From assembly GCA_910579525.1 (NCBI GenBank), contig CAJTUK010000004.1:186001-250000 (forward strand): a stretch of DNA of 64,000 nucleotides, given 5' to 3'. A program made the position numbers and the translations under genes. Shown here one piece after another: positions 1 through 8,927 of the stretch. The stretch comes from an uncultured Christensenella sp. (lineage in GTDB: Bacteria; Bacillota; Clostridia; Christensenellales; Borkfalkiaceae). The stretch's first letter is position 1; the number at the start of each line of letters is the position of its first letter. The notes under the pieces were generated by a model. It made no database searches, was not told the DNA's origin, and saw nothing but the letters and a program-made list of their open reading frames with translations.

Positions 1-741
1 ATACCTGCTCAAAGTCGTAATTCGCTTTGCTTCTAGTTTTGACAGCATTTCGAGTTTGTTTTTATAATCAATAGCAAGTTCGAAATTTTCATTATCCGCG
101 GCGGATAACATCTTATTTTTCAAAATATATTCCGCTTCTTTATAATTTCCGTCAAGAAAAGACAGAGCCTTTTTTACTCTTTCGGCATAATCTTCTTTAC
201 TTACCTTCCCTGCGCACGGCGCGACGCACCTACCTATATGAAAGTTGAGACATTCACGCTTATTTCCCGTAATTTTGGTTTTACAAAGTCTTACACCATA
301 AGTAAGCTGAACGGTATCCAAAATGTCGCGGCAATTTATCCCCCCCATAAACGGACCGAAATAGCGGCACCCGTCTTTTAAAATTTTTCGTGTAATATAA
401 AAATTCGGGAAGTCTTCGCGCATATCCACTTTGATATACGGGTATGTTTTGTCGTCTTTTAAAAGAATGTTATACTTCGGCTTATATTTTTTTATTAAAT
501 TGTTTTCAAGCGCAAGCGCGTCGATTTCCGAATCGGTAATTATATAGTTGAAATCTTTAATATTTTCAACCATTTTCATTACTTTTTCGGGCTTCGGCGA
601 ATTATGGAAATACTGCCTTACACGATTTTTAAGAACACGCGCTTTCCCGACGTAGATGATATTTTTATACTCGTCAAGCATAATATATACGCCGGAATTA
701 TCGGGAAGCAGTTTTAGTTTTTCCTTTATAACGTCAACCAT
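1..741 (-). CDS. uvrC: UvrC, excinuclease ABC subunit C (N-terminal part, runs off the left edge)
   Basis: The 247 visible codons, read from ATG at 741, begin with the LPDNSGVYIM and IIYVGKAR blocks of the GIY-YIG nuclease domain (about residues 12-35) and continue into the UvrC Cys-containing region (CLNFHIGRCVAPC, about residues 170-182). UvrC makes the 3' incision with UvrB in nucleotide excision repair. The visible part matches the family N-terminus, so the start is well placed. The UVR, RNase H-like and HhH domains lie outside the window. No Shine-Dalgarno lies upstream; a -10 box sits 8 nt before the ATG, so the message may be leaderless. Confidence 0.95.
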   Translation of the reverse strand, partial: MVDVIKEKLKLLPDNSGVYIMLDEYKNIIYVGKARVLKNRVRQYFHNSPKPEKVMKMVENIKDFNYIITDSEIDALALENNLIKKYKPKYNILLKDDKTYPYIKVDMREDFPNFYITRKILKDGCRYFGPFMGGINCRDILDTVQLTYGVRLCKTKITGNKRECLNFHIGRCVAPCAGKVSKEDYAERVKKALSFLDGNYKEAEYILKNKMLSAADNENFELAIDYKNKLEMLSKLEAKRITTLSRY

Positions 742-749
742 TCGAATAA

Positions 750-778
750 AGTATAACACATAACGCCTATATATGCAA
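750..778 (-). promoter_or_regulatory. Putative uvrC promoter, probably giving a leaderless mRNA
   Basis: On the minus strand a weak -35 TTGCAT (773-778) is followed after 17 nt by TATACT (750-755). Only 8 nt separate the -10 box from the uvrC ATG, so transcription would start at or next to the start codon. The -35 match is poor, so the call rests mainly on the -10 box and the absence of a Shine-Dalgarno. Confidence 0.5.
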
Positions 779-781
779 AAC

Positions 782-811
782 AAAAAATCTTGCCTTAACG
801 CAAGATTTTTT
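782..811 (-). terminator. Intrinsic terminator downstream of the pectate-lyase pseudogene
   Basis: An 11-12 bp stem with arms 782-792 and 801-811 has a short loop. The outer part of the stem consists of A/T runs, so it would work in either orientation. It lies 14 nt beyond the stop codon at 825 and separates this gene from uvrC. Confidence 0.75.
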
Positions 812-824
812 TTACTTAATATAA

Positions 825-3099
825 TCAGTTTTTATGAATTCCGGCAAGCTCGGGAATTTTTTCAGGAACTGCGTTTACATCCGTTATCAAATCGGTAACA
901 TTTGAGTTCTTTGTGGTAGAATTATAATAAAATTTTTCAGAATCCGTATCGAAATTCGGTGCGAATTTATTAAAACTCGTAACTTTCTTTGCTCTGTCTG
1001 TCACAAAATTTATAAACGGTTCGTTCGCCTTGTTCTCATCTTGTTTCAAAGGTTTTTCGTCTGCCGGCATTGCATTATACGAATATCCTTTACCGTTCAT
1101 TATGCAATTAAATATTTTTGCAACTCCGTAGCTGTTTAGCGTATTAGAATCGTAGCTTTGAACGTCTATCATAGTATTATTATTTCCGTCAAAGTAACAA
1201 TATTCAATAAAGGCGTATGCGTAGCCGCGTATTGAAATACTTGTGCTTGTTGAACCATGATAATAATTATTGTACATATGCATATTCGCCTGTCTGGCAA
1301 GCGGCTTTTGCACTCATTGTAATAATTGTGGTGGAACGTTATATTTGCCTGCATATGAGCTTTATCGCCGCCAACAAGCCCCGTTTTATGAGTTTGATTG
1401 TAACGGTTATAAGAAATCGTTACATAAGAAACTCCATTTAAATCCGTACTGCCGTCGCCGTCGTGTTTGTCCTATTCGTTACAAACGTCCCAATAATTTA
1501 CGCCTTCGTTAAAAGTGTTGTGATGAAGCCATACGCGTTGCGTGCTGAATCCGTCCACCGTTGTTACGGAAGTACCGCCTTCGAAACTGCACGCGTCTTC
1601 GGTATAATCGTCAAACGTAAGATTACGAACCTCTATGGAATTTGACGATTTAAAAGTCATTCCCCATTGGAACAATTCGGCGTCCTTACCTATTCCCTCT
1701 ACCGTAAGATTTTTTGCATTCTGAATCGTACAATCGTTCCAACACGAATCAAATTCCTTTTTAGAGCTGTTGTATTTTATAGAACTTGAAAGTCCGTCCA
1801 ATTTGGTGCAACCTTCATAAATATTCAAAGAATTATAGCCCTGACTAATCAAATCTTCTTGATTATGAGTAGAACGGCATCGGTATTACTTAAAGTGTTT
1901 TGAGATATTATGTCCGCAGTAACGTGACCGTTTGAATCCGCGAAAACAGAATAATCTTTTTCTTTCCACGTTGCCGCAGAAATTCTGCCTAAAATTCTGA
2001 TAATAACCGGCTTTTTCGCATTTTTTACGTCACCTAAAATTTTTGCCAATCCCACAATTTTAGAATTCCATGGAGCAACTACGCTGTTTTTGTTATTTTC
2101 TTTAACATAAACTATGTAGGCACTGTCTTTGGGCGTTCCGTCCGAGCTATAAGCGCCTACGCCTTCTTTGTAATTGCTCTTGTCCAAATTAAAATGAGCA
2201 TATCCTGAACGATCGTAAGCAGTAACCTTAACATCGGCAGTAGCCGAACCTCTGTCTCCTGCAGTTACACAAATAGTGTATTCACCTTCCGCAATCCCCA
2301 CAATGTCGGCACGAATAAGCCCGTTGGCAACTCTTATAAGTTCCTCGTCTATTTCAATATAATAATTATCCGACTGGGATTTCTTTTTATAGCTTACACT
2401 GTATTCGGTAGTTTTAACTCCGTCAACCTCACCGAATTCGACATAGGCACCCTCTTCGTAACCGCCATACGCTAATAATTCAAGTTTATCGCTCGATATC
2501 GGTGCCAATTTAGCATAATAAGTTTTTTTACCGTATTCCCCGCTGTTTATGGCTGTAACTTTTGCACCGGAATAGTCGGCAAACGAATACCAACCGTTAA
2601 AAATATAGTTGTTTTTTTGCAATACGGGCAAAACAATCTCCGTAACGTAAGCGTATTCGGTAACATTATCGTTACCTGCATATTTTGAACCGTTTACGTA
2701 AAGCTCCACTTCATACTTTTCAGGCAACCACTTTGCGTAAAATTTTTTATCACCCGTCTCGTTTGCCGAAATTGCCGTAACTCTGTTGCCATCAAAATTT
2801 TCGTTTGAAAACCATCCGTCAAAGACGTAATGATCTTTTTCTACCATGTCGGGCAAATTTTTTTCTTCGCCTGCCGTGTAACTGCTAAATTCACCGGCAA
2901 TGCTTCCGCCGTTTGCATAAAATGTTACGGAATATTCGGTTGTTTGCGGCGGTGTGGGAGGCTCTTCTTCCTCGCCGGACGAACCTGACGGCGGATTAGA
3001 AGGTTTTCCAAAATCACCATTAAAAATATCGCAAGCCGTAAAACACATTAAAGACAGCGCTAAAAACAGCACAGTCAATGTTTTTAATATTTTTCTCAT
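825..3099 (-). pseudogene. Decayed secreted pectate lyase (PL1-like) lipoprotein with InlB-type repeats
   Basis: The start is taken at ATG 3099, after an AGGAAGGG ribosome binding site. A signal peptide follows, with a lipobox ending FTAC, so the product would be a surface lipoprotein. Two InlB/Flg_new-type repeats come next (the YANGG...FDGWF...YAKW pattern, about residues 60-200), then a linker and a pectate-lyase-like beta-helix. The lyase part is broken three times. A base is missing near 1860: the expected INQEDLISQGYN is restored by one extra A. An in-frame TAG stop lies at 1472-1474 and reads on in frame as DKHDGDGSTDLNG. Another base is missing near 1298, just before RQANMHMYNNYYH. 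Once repaired, the reading frame runs to 825. Three lesions in one gene suggest decay, but assembly error is not excluded. Confidence 0.75.
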
Positions 3100-3204
3100 C
3101 CCTTCCTGCTCCAAAATATAAAAACTTCACTAATTATCTTCTATAACAGAAATTAAAAATTTTCAACACTTTTTGATAAAAATTCACAATTAAATTTTTT
3201 TGTA

Positions 3205-3239
3205 TCTAATAAAAGACAGAGGCGCATATGCGCCTCTGT
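3205..3239 (-). terminator. Intrinsic terminator after the ArsR-family regulator gene
   Basis: A perfect 10-bp stem (3216-3225 with 3230-3239, loop ATAT) is followed on the minus strand by TCTTTTATT. It lies 6 nt past the regulator stop codon. Confidence 0.85.
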
Positions 3240-3245
3240 TACATC

Positions 3246-3584
3246 CTAACAACCTAAAAATTCAACGCCCTTTAACATTACGTCGTTCACGGTGTCGTTT
3301 ACCAGACTGTAAAAAATAATCTTTCCGCTTCTTTCGCTCTTGACTATTCCTAAATTTTTCAGCAATCTCAACTGGTGTGACACCGTGGTTTGGTTAATTT
3401 CCAAAACGCGCGATAAATCGGTAACGCACATTTCCGATATTGCCAAAGCCGAAAGCATTCTTACACGTGTAGCGTCGGCAAAAATCGAAAAGAAACATAC
3501 GATGCTGTCCAAAACGTCACCCTCCGGAACATATTCCAAAACTAAATCTTTTGTGCGTTTATCCAATAGCATAGTATCCTGCAT
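3246..3584 (-). CDS. ArsR/SmtB-family metal-responsive repressor
   Basis: A 112-residue winged helix-turn-helix protein. It carries the ADATRVRMLSAL helix, an EMCVTDL segment resembling the metal-site helix of CadC/ArsR sensors, and the recognition helix INQTTVSHQLRLLKNLGIV, followed by the wing. The start is set at ATG 3584, because GGAGG precedes it by 5 nt. An earlier ATG (3596) would fall at or before the predicted transcription start. The gene lies just downstream of the copper ATPase on the same strand but has its own strong promoter. It probably represses that ATPase and itself when metal is low. Which metal it senses is inferred only from the neighbour. Confidence 0.88.
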   Translation of the reverse strand: MQDTMLLDKRTKDLVLEYVPEGDVLDSIVCFFSIFADATRVRMLSALAISEMCVTDLSRVLEINQTTVSHQLRLLKNLGIVKSERSGKIIFYSLVNDTVNDVMLKGVEFLGC

Positions 3585-3602
3585 ACCGACCTCCATAATA
3601 AA

Positions 3603-3631
3603 ATTATAAGTTTCGTATGCTGATATGTCAA
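3603..3631 (-). promoter_or_regulatory. Sigma-A promoter of the ArsR-family gene
   Basis: A perfect TTGACA (3626-3631), a 17-nt spacer and TATAAT (3603-3608) on the minus strand. The predicted transcription start falls near 3596, which argues against the upstream ATG and for ATG 3584. Confidence 0.88.
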
Positions 3632-3673
3632 AACGTGGCGTTAGCTTATACTGTCACAAATTGACTATGTTTG

Positions 3674-3889
3674 TCACTTGTGTTCTATTGAGTTTACTTT
3701 ATATCCCGCATCGGTTATTAGCGCCGTAATCTCCTCATCGGAAACCGCCTCTCTGCTACGAATTACCGCAATTTTCTTTTTTAATTTTACGTCAACAGAT
3801 ACGGCATTTGTGGCGGCAGAAAGCTTTTCTTCAACTCTTTTTGCGCAATGTTCGCAACACATGCCTTCGATATTTACAATAGTTTTCAT
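3674..3889 (-). CDS. Possible nested CopZ-like copper chaperone from an internal start
   Basis: Within the copA frame, ATG 3889 (Met746) is preceded by AGGAAG with an 8-nt gap, a good ribosome binding site. It would give a free 71-residue HMA protein with CCEHC, the size and motif of CopZ, which carries Cu(I) to CopA. The fusion of a CopZ-like domain to the ATPase is plain in the sequence. Independent translation of this part is inferred. Confidence 0.45.
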   Translation of the reverse strand: MKTIVNIEGMCCEHCAKRVEEKLSAATNAVSVDVKLKKKIAVIRSREAVSDEEITALITDAGYKVNSIEHK

Positions 3890-6124
3890 AGAATTATCTT
3901 CCTTTTTTAAGTTTTTATTTTTATAAAGCAACAGCCTCAAAGCGTTACAAACTACAAATAATGAGCTTAAACTCATACACGCCGCCGCTATCATAGGATT
4001 AAATTGAAAATTCAACGCGGAGAATACCCCCGCCGCAACGGGTATCATAATAACGTTATAGAAAAACGCCCAAAACAGATTTTCTTTGATATTCCTAACC
4101 GCCGCACGACTTAAATCGAATACAGTATCAAGCGTCCGTAAATCTTCACTTACGAGCACCACGTCCGCGGAGTCTATGGCAACGTCGGTACCGTTACCCA
4201 TAGCAATACCCACGTCCGCTTGCTTTAAAGCGGGAGAATCGTTAATTCCGTCACCTACCATAACGGCACGACCGCCGATTTTTTGTACGTTTTCAACAGC
4301 CTTGAGCTTATCTTCAGGTAATACCTCGGCAATATATTCGCTTATTCCAACGCTTTCCGCAACAGACTTTGCCGTGCGTTGCTCGTCGCCTGTAAGCATG
4401 GCAACCTTCAATCCGCGTGTTTTTAAAAGTGAAACCGCTTCGGCACTGCTATCTTTAACAGTATCGGCTACAGCGATAAGAGCAAAGACCTTTTCGCAGT
4501 CAGACAGATAGATTACTGTTTTTCCGTTATTGGACAACGCTTCAGCCGCTGATTTTACCGCTTGCCCGATATTTACTTTTTCAAGCAATTTCAGATTTCC
4601 AAGCAAATACGTCTTTCCGTTATATACGGCTTTGGCGCCTTTACCGACCAAGTATTCAAAGTCGTTCACTTCAAAATACTCTTCGGCATAATCGACAACA
4701 CACCTTGCCAAAGGGTGATTTGAATTTTTTTCAATTCCGCAGGCAAGTTTTAATGCAAATTCACGCTCGCATTCATAAGTTAAAACATCCGTAACGCGAG
4801 GCTTGCCTTCCGTGATAGTCGCCGTTTTATCAAGCAATACCGTGTTTATGTCGCAAACCTTTTGCAAACTCTCCGCGTCTTTGTATAAGATACCGAGCGA
4901 AGCACCTTTGCCGGTTGCCGTCATAATTGCAACGGGTGTAGCCAATCCCAACGCGCAAGGACAAGACACTACAAGAACGCTTATAGCATACGTAACGCTG
5001 TGTTGAGGGTTAAAACCGCCGTCTATAATTAACCAAACTACAAAGGTTATCAAAGATATTAATACCACCGCCGGCACGAAAATACCCGCGATTTTATCCG
5101 CAATCTTTTGAATGGGGGCTTTGCTTGCCCCGGCGTCTTTTACCATCTTAATTATTTTAGAAAGAGTAGTTTCCTCTCCCACTTTTTCAGCGCGTATTTT
5201 TATCACGCCGCTCTTGACAATCGCCGCCGAAGTCACATAATCGCCGGCTTCAACTTCAACAGGCAGGCTTTCGCCGGTAACAGCGCACTTATCAACAAAA
5301 GCGCAACCACTCAAAATAACGCCGTCCACAGGAATATATTCACCCTGCTTAACAATAAGTACGTCACCCGCTTTCACTTCTTTGACCGATACTGTTTTCT
5401 GCTCGCCTTCAATCTCAACAATAACCGTATCGGGCGCAAGTTTTAAAAGTTTTTCTATCTCGCTTCCCGTCTTTTTTTTGGACTTTTCTTCAAGCCATTT
5501 ACCTACGGTTACCAATGTCAAAATCATTGCCGCAGATTCAAAGTGTAAATTCATTGCGTTCGCTTCGGGAGACACACCCGCAAAAATAAACCCCGTAAGC
5601 ACTGCGGAATAAATAAATGAAACACCCGAACCGAGCGCCACGAGCGTATCCATATTCGGTACCCTTTTAAATACAGCAACCGCTCCGTTTTTAAAAAACG
5701 CATAATTCACGCCTATTATTACCACCGCAAAAATTGCCTGATACAGTGCAAACCATTGCGAATTGCCGTAATGCGGATTTAAAAAGTCAGGAACAGGCGC
5801 GCCTAACATATGCCCCATAGAAACATACATAAGCGGAACAAGCAAAACCAAAGAAACAATAAATCTGACAAAAAGCTTTTTGTCAATACTCTTTTCTTTA
5901 ACTTGCGGTTGTTGTCCTTCGTTAAAAATTCCGTATCCCAAAGATTTGACGGTAGAAAACACTGTTTCTTCGTTTAAAACGCTTTCATCGTACTCGATTT
6001 TCATCGATTTACCCATAAGGCTAACTTCGCACAAGGTGACTCCGTCAAGTTTACCTACTGCACGCTCTATGCCGGAAGAACACGCCGAACACGTCATACC
6101 GGTTATTTCATAATTTTTAATCAA
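3674..6124 (-). CDS. copA: Copper-type P1B ATPase with a C-terminal CopZ-like domain
   Basis: An 816-residue heavy-metal exporting ATPase. The N-terminal HMA domain has GMTCSAC (C12, C15). Further motifs are the TGES actuator loop (283-286), the CPC metal-channel motif (388-390, SCPCALGLATP), NSNHPLA in the nucleotide-binding domain and GDGINDSPAL in the hinge. The phosphorylation motif reads DKTAT (D432-T436) instead of the near-universal DKTGT. The C-terminus (746-816) is a second HMA domain (GMCCEHC) resembling the chaperone CopZ. The start is TTG at 6124, behind GGCGGAG. A perfect promoter with an inverted repeat lies upstream and an ArsR regulator downstream. CPC and CxxC support Cu(I) as substrate. 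Confidence 0.92.
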   Translation of the reverse strand: MIKNYEITGMTCSACSSGIERAVGKLDGVTLCEVSLMGKSMKIEYDESVLNEETVFSTVKSLGYGIFNEGQQPQVKEKSIDKKLFVRFIVSLVLLVPLMYVSMGHMLGAPVPDFLNPHYGNSQWFALYQAIFAVVIIGVNYAFFKNGAVAVFKRVPNMDTLVALGSGVSFIYSAVLTGFIFAGVSPEANAMNLHFESAAMILTLVTVGKWLEEKSKKKTGSEIEKLLKLAPDTVIVEIEGEQKTVSVKEVKAGDVLIVKQGEYIPVDGVILSGCAFVDKCAVTGESLPVEVEAGDYVTSAAIVKSGVIKIRAEKVGEETTLSKIIKMVKDAGASKAPIQKIADKIAGIFVPAVVLISLITFVVWLIIDGGFNPQHSVTYAISVLVVSCPCALGLATPVAIMTATGKGASLGILYKDAESLQKVCDINTVLLDKTATITEGKPRVTDVLTYECEREFALKLACGIEKNSNHPLARCVVDYAEEYFEVNDFEYLVGKGAKAVYNGKTYLLGNLKLLEKVNIGQAVKSAAEALSNNGKTVIYLSDCEKVFALIAVADTVKDSSAEAVSLLKTRGLKVAMLTGDEQRTAKSVAESVGISEYIAEVLPEDKLKAVENVQKIGGRAVMVGDGINDSPALKQADVGIAMGNGTDVAIDSADVVLVSEDLRTLDTVFDLSRAAVRNIKENLFWAFFYNVIMIPVAAGVFSALNFQFNPMIAAACMSLSSLFVVCNALRLLLYKNKNLKKEDNSMKTIVNIEGMCCEHCAKRVEEKLSAATNAVSVDVKLKKKIAVIRSREAVSDEEITALITDAGYKVNSIEHK

Positions 6125-6193
6125 AATATATCTCCGCCCATATGATTACCTGATTTAACGCTAATTATTCAAAACGATAACTTTGTTGAGTAC

Positions 6194-6235
6194 ATTATAA
6201 AACCTAATTCCTACAATGTCAATAGGAATTAGGTT
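6194..6235 (-). promoter_or_regulatory. copA promoter inside a 13-bp inverted repeat (candidate operator)
   Basis: On the minus strand TTGACA (6217-6222), a 17-nt spacer and TATAAT (6194-6199) form a perfect sigma-A promoter about 70 nt before copA. A perfect inverted repeat, AACCTAATTCCTA at 6201-6213 and its complement at 6223-6235, flanks the -35 box and fills the spacer. This is where a repressor would compete with RNA polymerase. The same repeat could form a hairpin after the asparaginase gene, whose stop is 17 nt away, and so help end that transcript. The link to the ArsR protein is inferred. Confidence 0.75.
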
Positions 6236-6251
6236 CTTTTAAAAAATTAAA

Positions 6252-7268
6252 TTAACGAAGTCTTTCAAAAAAATGATTTTCGGCAAGTTCTTTTTCTATA
6301 TCGTTTCCCGAGCCCAAAGCGAGCAAAACCTTGGTGGTTGCCATTTCAAAACTTATATCGTATGCCGGTATGCAAGATTGCGCAAGCCCCAATGCACTAC
6401 CGTAAGTCCGCGCCTTGCTGTCAATTGTAGATATAACTACTTTTATGCCTAAATTTTTACAATAATTAAGAAAATTTTTGAAATTAACTTCTTTACCTGC
6501 GGTGCAAACCGTCCCGCTGTGATACAGCTGAACCATAACGGCTTTAGGTTTTATTTCCGTAAAGCGGTAAAAATCAAAGTTTAAAAGTGCGTGCGCCTGA
6601 ATCGTAACCATATCCATGCACAACTTTTGAGACTTGCAAGGTTTACGTTTTTCATAAAGCTGCGCAATAGCGGGATTCAAAGGGTTTTCGTTATAAATGA
6701 ATTTACCGTCAAGCATCTCTCCGAAATGCACGCCCAGAATACTTTCGTATTCGCCACTGATCTGCGTTGCGGCAATAAGCCTGCTTGCAAGGTGAATTTT
6801 ACAATTTTGTCCGTAATTCTGAAAACTTACGAATACTCCGCCGTAATCCGCTTGATTAATAAAATCAACTGCTCCGGCAAAATTTTCCAAGCCTTTACTC
6901 CGTTCATCGTCAAGCGGATAGAGCGCGGAAACGAAAACTACCGGTAATTCGATATCACAGAAAATTTGACTGAAAAGATTAGCCGTAAAACACAAAGTAT
7001 CAGTGCCGTGAGTTATTATAACGCCTTTATACCCGTTATTTTTAACCTTTCGCAGACAGCACGCCATAATTTCGAGATCAGAAGGCTGAATATTCTCACT
7101 CAAAATATTTAACGGCCGATATTCGTCAAATTCAGTATCGTTACCAAAACGTCCACGGTATAATTCAAGCAAAAAACTCTTTTCTTCGTTTCGCAAATCA
7201 ACCGTATCGCCACAAACGCGCGAACCTATCGTTCCGCCCGTAAAAATAACGCAAATTCTGTTTTTCAT
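6252..7268 (-). CDS. L-asparaginase (asparaginase/glutaminase family)
   Basis: A 338-residue protein with both catalytic signatures of the family: TGGTIGS near the N-terminus (first nucleophile threonine) and ITHGTDTL (about residues 92-99, second threonine with the Thr-Lys/Asp triad). It hydrolyses asparagine to aspartate and ammonia. There is no signal peptide, so it is probably cytoplasmic (AnsA type). It lies 13 nt after asnS on the same strand, probably in one operon, which puts an asparagine-consuming enzyme beside the enzyme that charges tRNA with asparagine. Confidence 0.9.
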   Translation of the reverse strand: MKNRICVIFTGGTIGSRVCGDTVDLRNEEKSFLLELYRGRFGNDTEFDEYRPLNILSENIQPSDLEIMACCLRKVKNNGYKGVIITHGTDTLCFTANLFSQIFCDIELPVVFVSALYPLDDERSKGLENFAGAVDFINQADYGGVFVSFQNYGQNCKIHLASRLIAATQISGEYESILGVHFGEMLDGKFIYNENPLNPAIAQLYEKRKPCKSQKLCMDMVTIQAHALLNFDFYRFTEIKPKAVMVQLYHSGTVCTAGKEVNFKNFLNYCKNLGIKVVISTIDSKARTYGSALGLAQSCIPAYDISFEMATTKVLLALGSGNDIEKELAENHFFERLR

Positions 7269-7281
7269 AAGTTTTTAAAAA

Positions 7282-8658
7282 TCAAAGACTGCCCACCGTT
7301 CTGGGATAAAGCAATGTATCGCGTATATTCTGAACTCCTGTTATATACATGAGAATTCTCTCGAATCCCAAACCGAAACCGCTGTGCGGAACGCTTCCGA
7401 ATTTTCTTGTATCAAGGTAAGAATTATAAGCGTCAAGCGGCATATTCCGTTTTTGCATTGCATTTTTAAGTTTTTCAAGGTCCGCTTCTCTTTCGCTGCA
7501 ACCTATAATTTCACCGATTCCCGGCACAAGCAAATCTGTCGCGGCGACGGTCTTGCCGTCGGGATTTTGCTTCATATAAAACGCTTTTATATCGGCGGGA
7601 TAGTCGGTTACAAACACGGGTTTTTTAAAGTGCTCTTCGGTCAGATACCTCTCATGCTCCGTTTGCAAATCGCAACCCCACTCTACTGGGAACTTAAATT
7701 CTTTACCGGATTTTTTGAGAATCTCAACCGCGTCGGAGTATTTAAGTTTAACGAAATCGCTTGAAATCACCGCATTAAGTTTTTCAATAAGCCCTTTTTC
7801 TGATCGCTCGTTAAAAAATGTGAGTTCCTCGGGGCAATTCTCTATTACGTCGCGTATAATCGATTTAATAAAATCTTCGGCTATTTCAATTATATCTTGT
7901 AAGTCGCAAAAACACACTTCGGGTTCTATTTGCCAGAATTCGGCCGCATGCCTTGTAGTATTGCTGTGCTCCGCACGGAAAGTAGGTCCGAACGTATAAA
8001 TTTTACCTAATCCCATAGCGGCGATTTCGCCTTCTAACTGCCCCGACACCGTAAGTCCGGCCTTTGCTCCGAAAAAGTCGTTAGAAAAATATTCCGCTTC
8101 GGTTTTTTCTTTTGCATTCCAAGGTTGCGTGGTCACACGAAACATTTCTCCAGCGCCCTCGCAGTCGCTGCCCGTTATTATAGGAGTATGAACGTATTTG
8201 TAACCGTGACTGTGAAAATACTTGTGTATTGCAAATGAAAGCTCGTTTCTCACTGCAAAAACAGCCTCAAAAAAACGCGTACGCGGTCTCAAATGCGGAA
8301 TTGTACGCAAAAATTCAAGTGTGTGATGCTTTTTTTGCAAAGGATAATCTTGAGGACATTCACCCAAAACAATTACATTTTTAACACTAATTTCGAAACC
8401 GTTCCGCTCTGAAGGAACAAAAATTCCCTCTGCCTTTATTGCCGTTCCCGTGGCGAAAGCCGGTTTCAACAGACTTTCGGCTACGACCCCTTTTTCAATT
8501 ACAAGCTGTAAATTTTTAAGACAAGTTCCGTCATTCAATTCTATGAAAGCTATCCCCTTCGAATCACGCCATGTTCTCACCCATCCGCAGACCGTAACGC
8601 TTTTATCTTTGTAAACTTCGGAATTCAAAAACAGTTCTCTTATGTCCGTATGTTTCAT
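7282..8658 (-). CDS. asnS: Asparaginyl-tRNA synthetase
   Basis: A 458-residue class IIb aminoacyl-tRNA synthetase. The N-terminal OB fold (VTVCGWVRTWRDSKG) binds the anticodon. The catalytic domain has motif 2 (FRAEHSNTTRHAAEF) and motif 3 (GFGLGFERILMY). Length and N-terminus fit AsnRS rather than bacterial AspRS, which has a large GAD insertion. ATG 8658 follows AGAGGT. It charges tRNA(Asn) directly, so the host need not depend on GatCAB for asparagine. Confidence 0.95.
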   Translation of the reverse strand: MKHTDIRELFLNSEVYKDKSVTVCGWVRTWRDSKGIAFIELNDGTCLKNLQLVIEKGVVAESLLKPAFATGTAIKAEGIFVPSERNGFEISVKNVIVLGECPQDYPLQKKHHTLEFLRTIPHLRPRTRFFEAVFAVRNELSFAIHKYFHSHGYKYVHTPIITGSDCEGAGEMFRVTTQPWNAKEKTEAEYFSNDFFGAKAGLTVSGQLEGEIAAMGLGKIYTFGPTFRAEHSNTTRHAAEFWQIEPEVCFCDLQDIIEIAEDFIKSIIRDVIENCPEELTFFNERSEKGLIEKLNAVISSDFVKLKYSDAVEILKKSGKEFKFPVEWGCDLQTEHERYLTEEHFKKPVFVTDYPADIKAFYMKQNPDGKTVAATDLLVPGIGEIIGCSEREADLEKLKNAMQKRNMPLDAYNSYLDTRKFGSVPHSGFGLGFERILMYITGVQNIRDTLLYPRTVGSL

Positions 8659-8713
8659 ATTTACCTCTTTAAATGCAAAAATACGGACCGCCGTAAGGCA
8701 GTCCGCAGATTTG

Positions 8714-8905
8714 TTAATTTGCTTTCTTTTCGTCCTTGGACACTACTTCGACTTTATCGTAGTAGCCGCAATTCCCGCAAACTTTATGAGCCTCTTTCAA
8801 TTCATGACAATGAGGACATTCAACGAGCGTAGGAGCCGTTGCCTTGTAGTTTGCAAACCTTTTATTAGTTCTGCTTTTGGACTGTTTGCCCTTGGGTACT
8901 GCCAT
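8714..8905 (-). CDS. rpmF: Ribosomal protein bL32
   Basis: A 63-residue protein starting MAVPKGKQSKSRTNKR, the typical bL32 N-terminus, with a four-cysteine zinc ribbon (CPHC and CGNC, about residues 36-52). It is a component of the 50S subunit. It follows the YceD-family gene by 22 nt, the usual yceD-rpmF pairing in bacteria. Confidence 0.97.
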   Translation of the reverse strand: MAVPKGKQSKSRTNKRFANYKATAPTLVECPHCHELKEAHKVCGNCGYYDKVEVVSKDEKKAN

Positions 8906-8927
8906 CTTTTACACCTCTTTTTATAAT

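Noticed and set aside
1472..1474. In-frame TAG in the pectate-lyase gene as a sign of stop-codon recoding
   Set aside because: The same gene also has two frameshifts, and nearby genes read normally, so decay explains it better.
1217..1645. Overlapping plus-strand ORFs across the pectate-lyase remnant
   Set aside because: They are antisense to a recognisable degraded gene and show no protein-like features.
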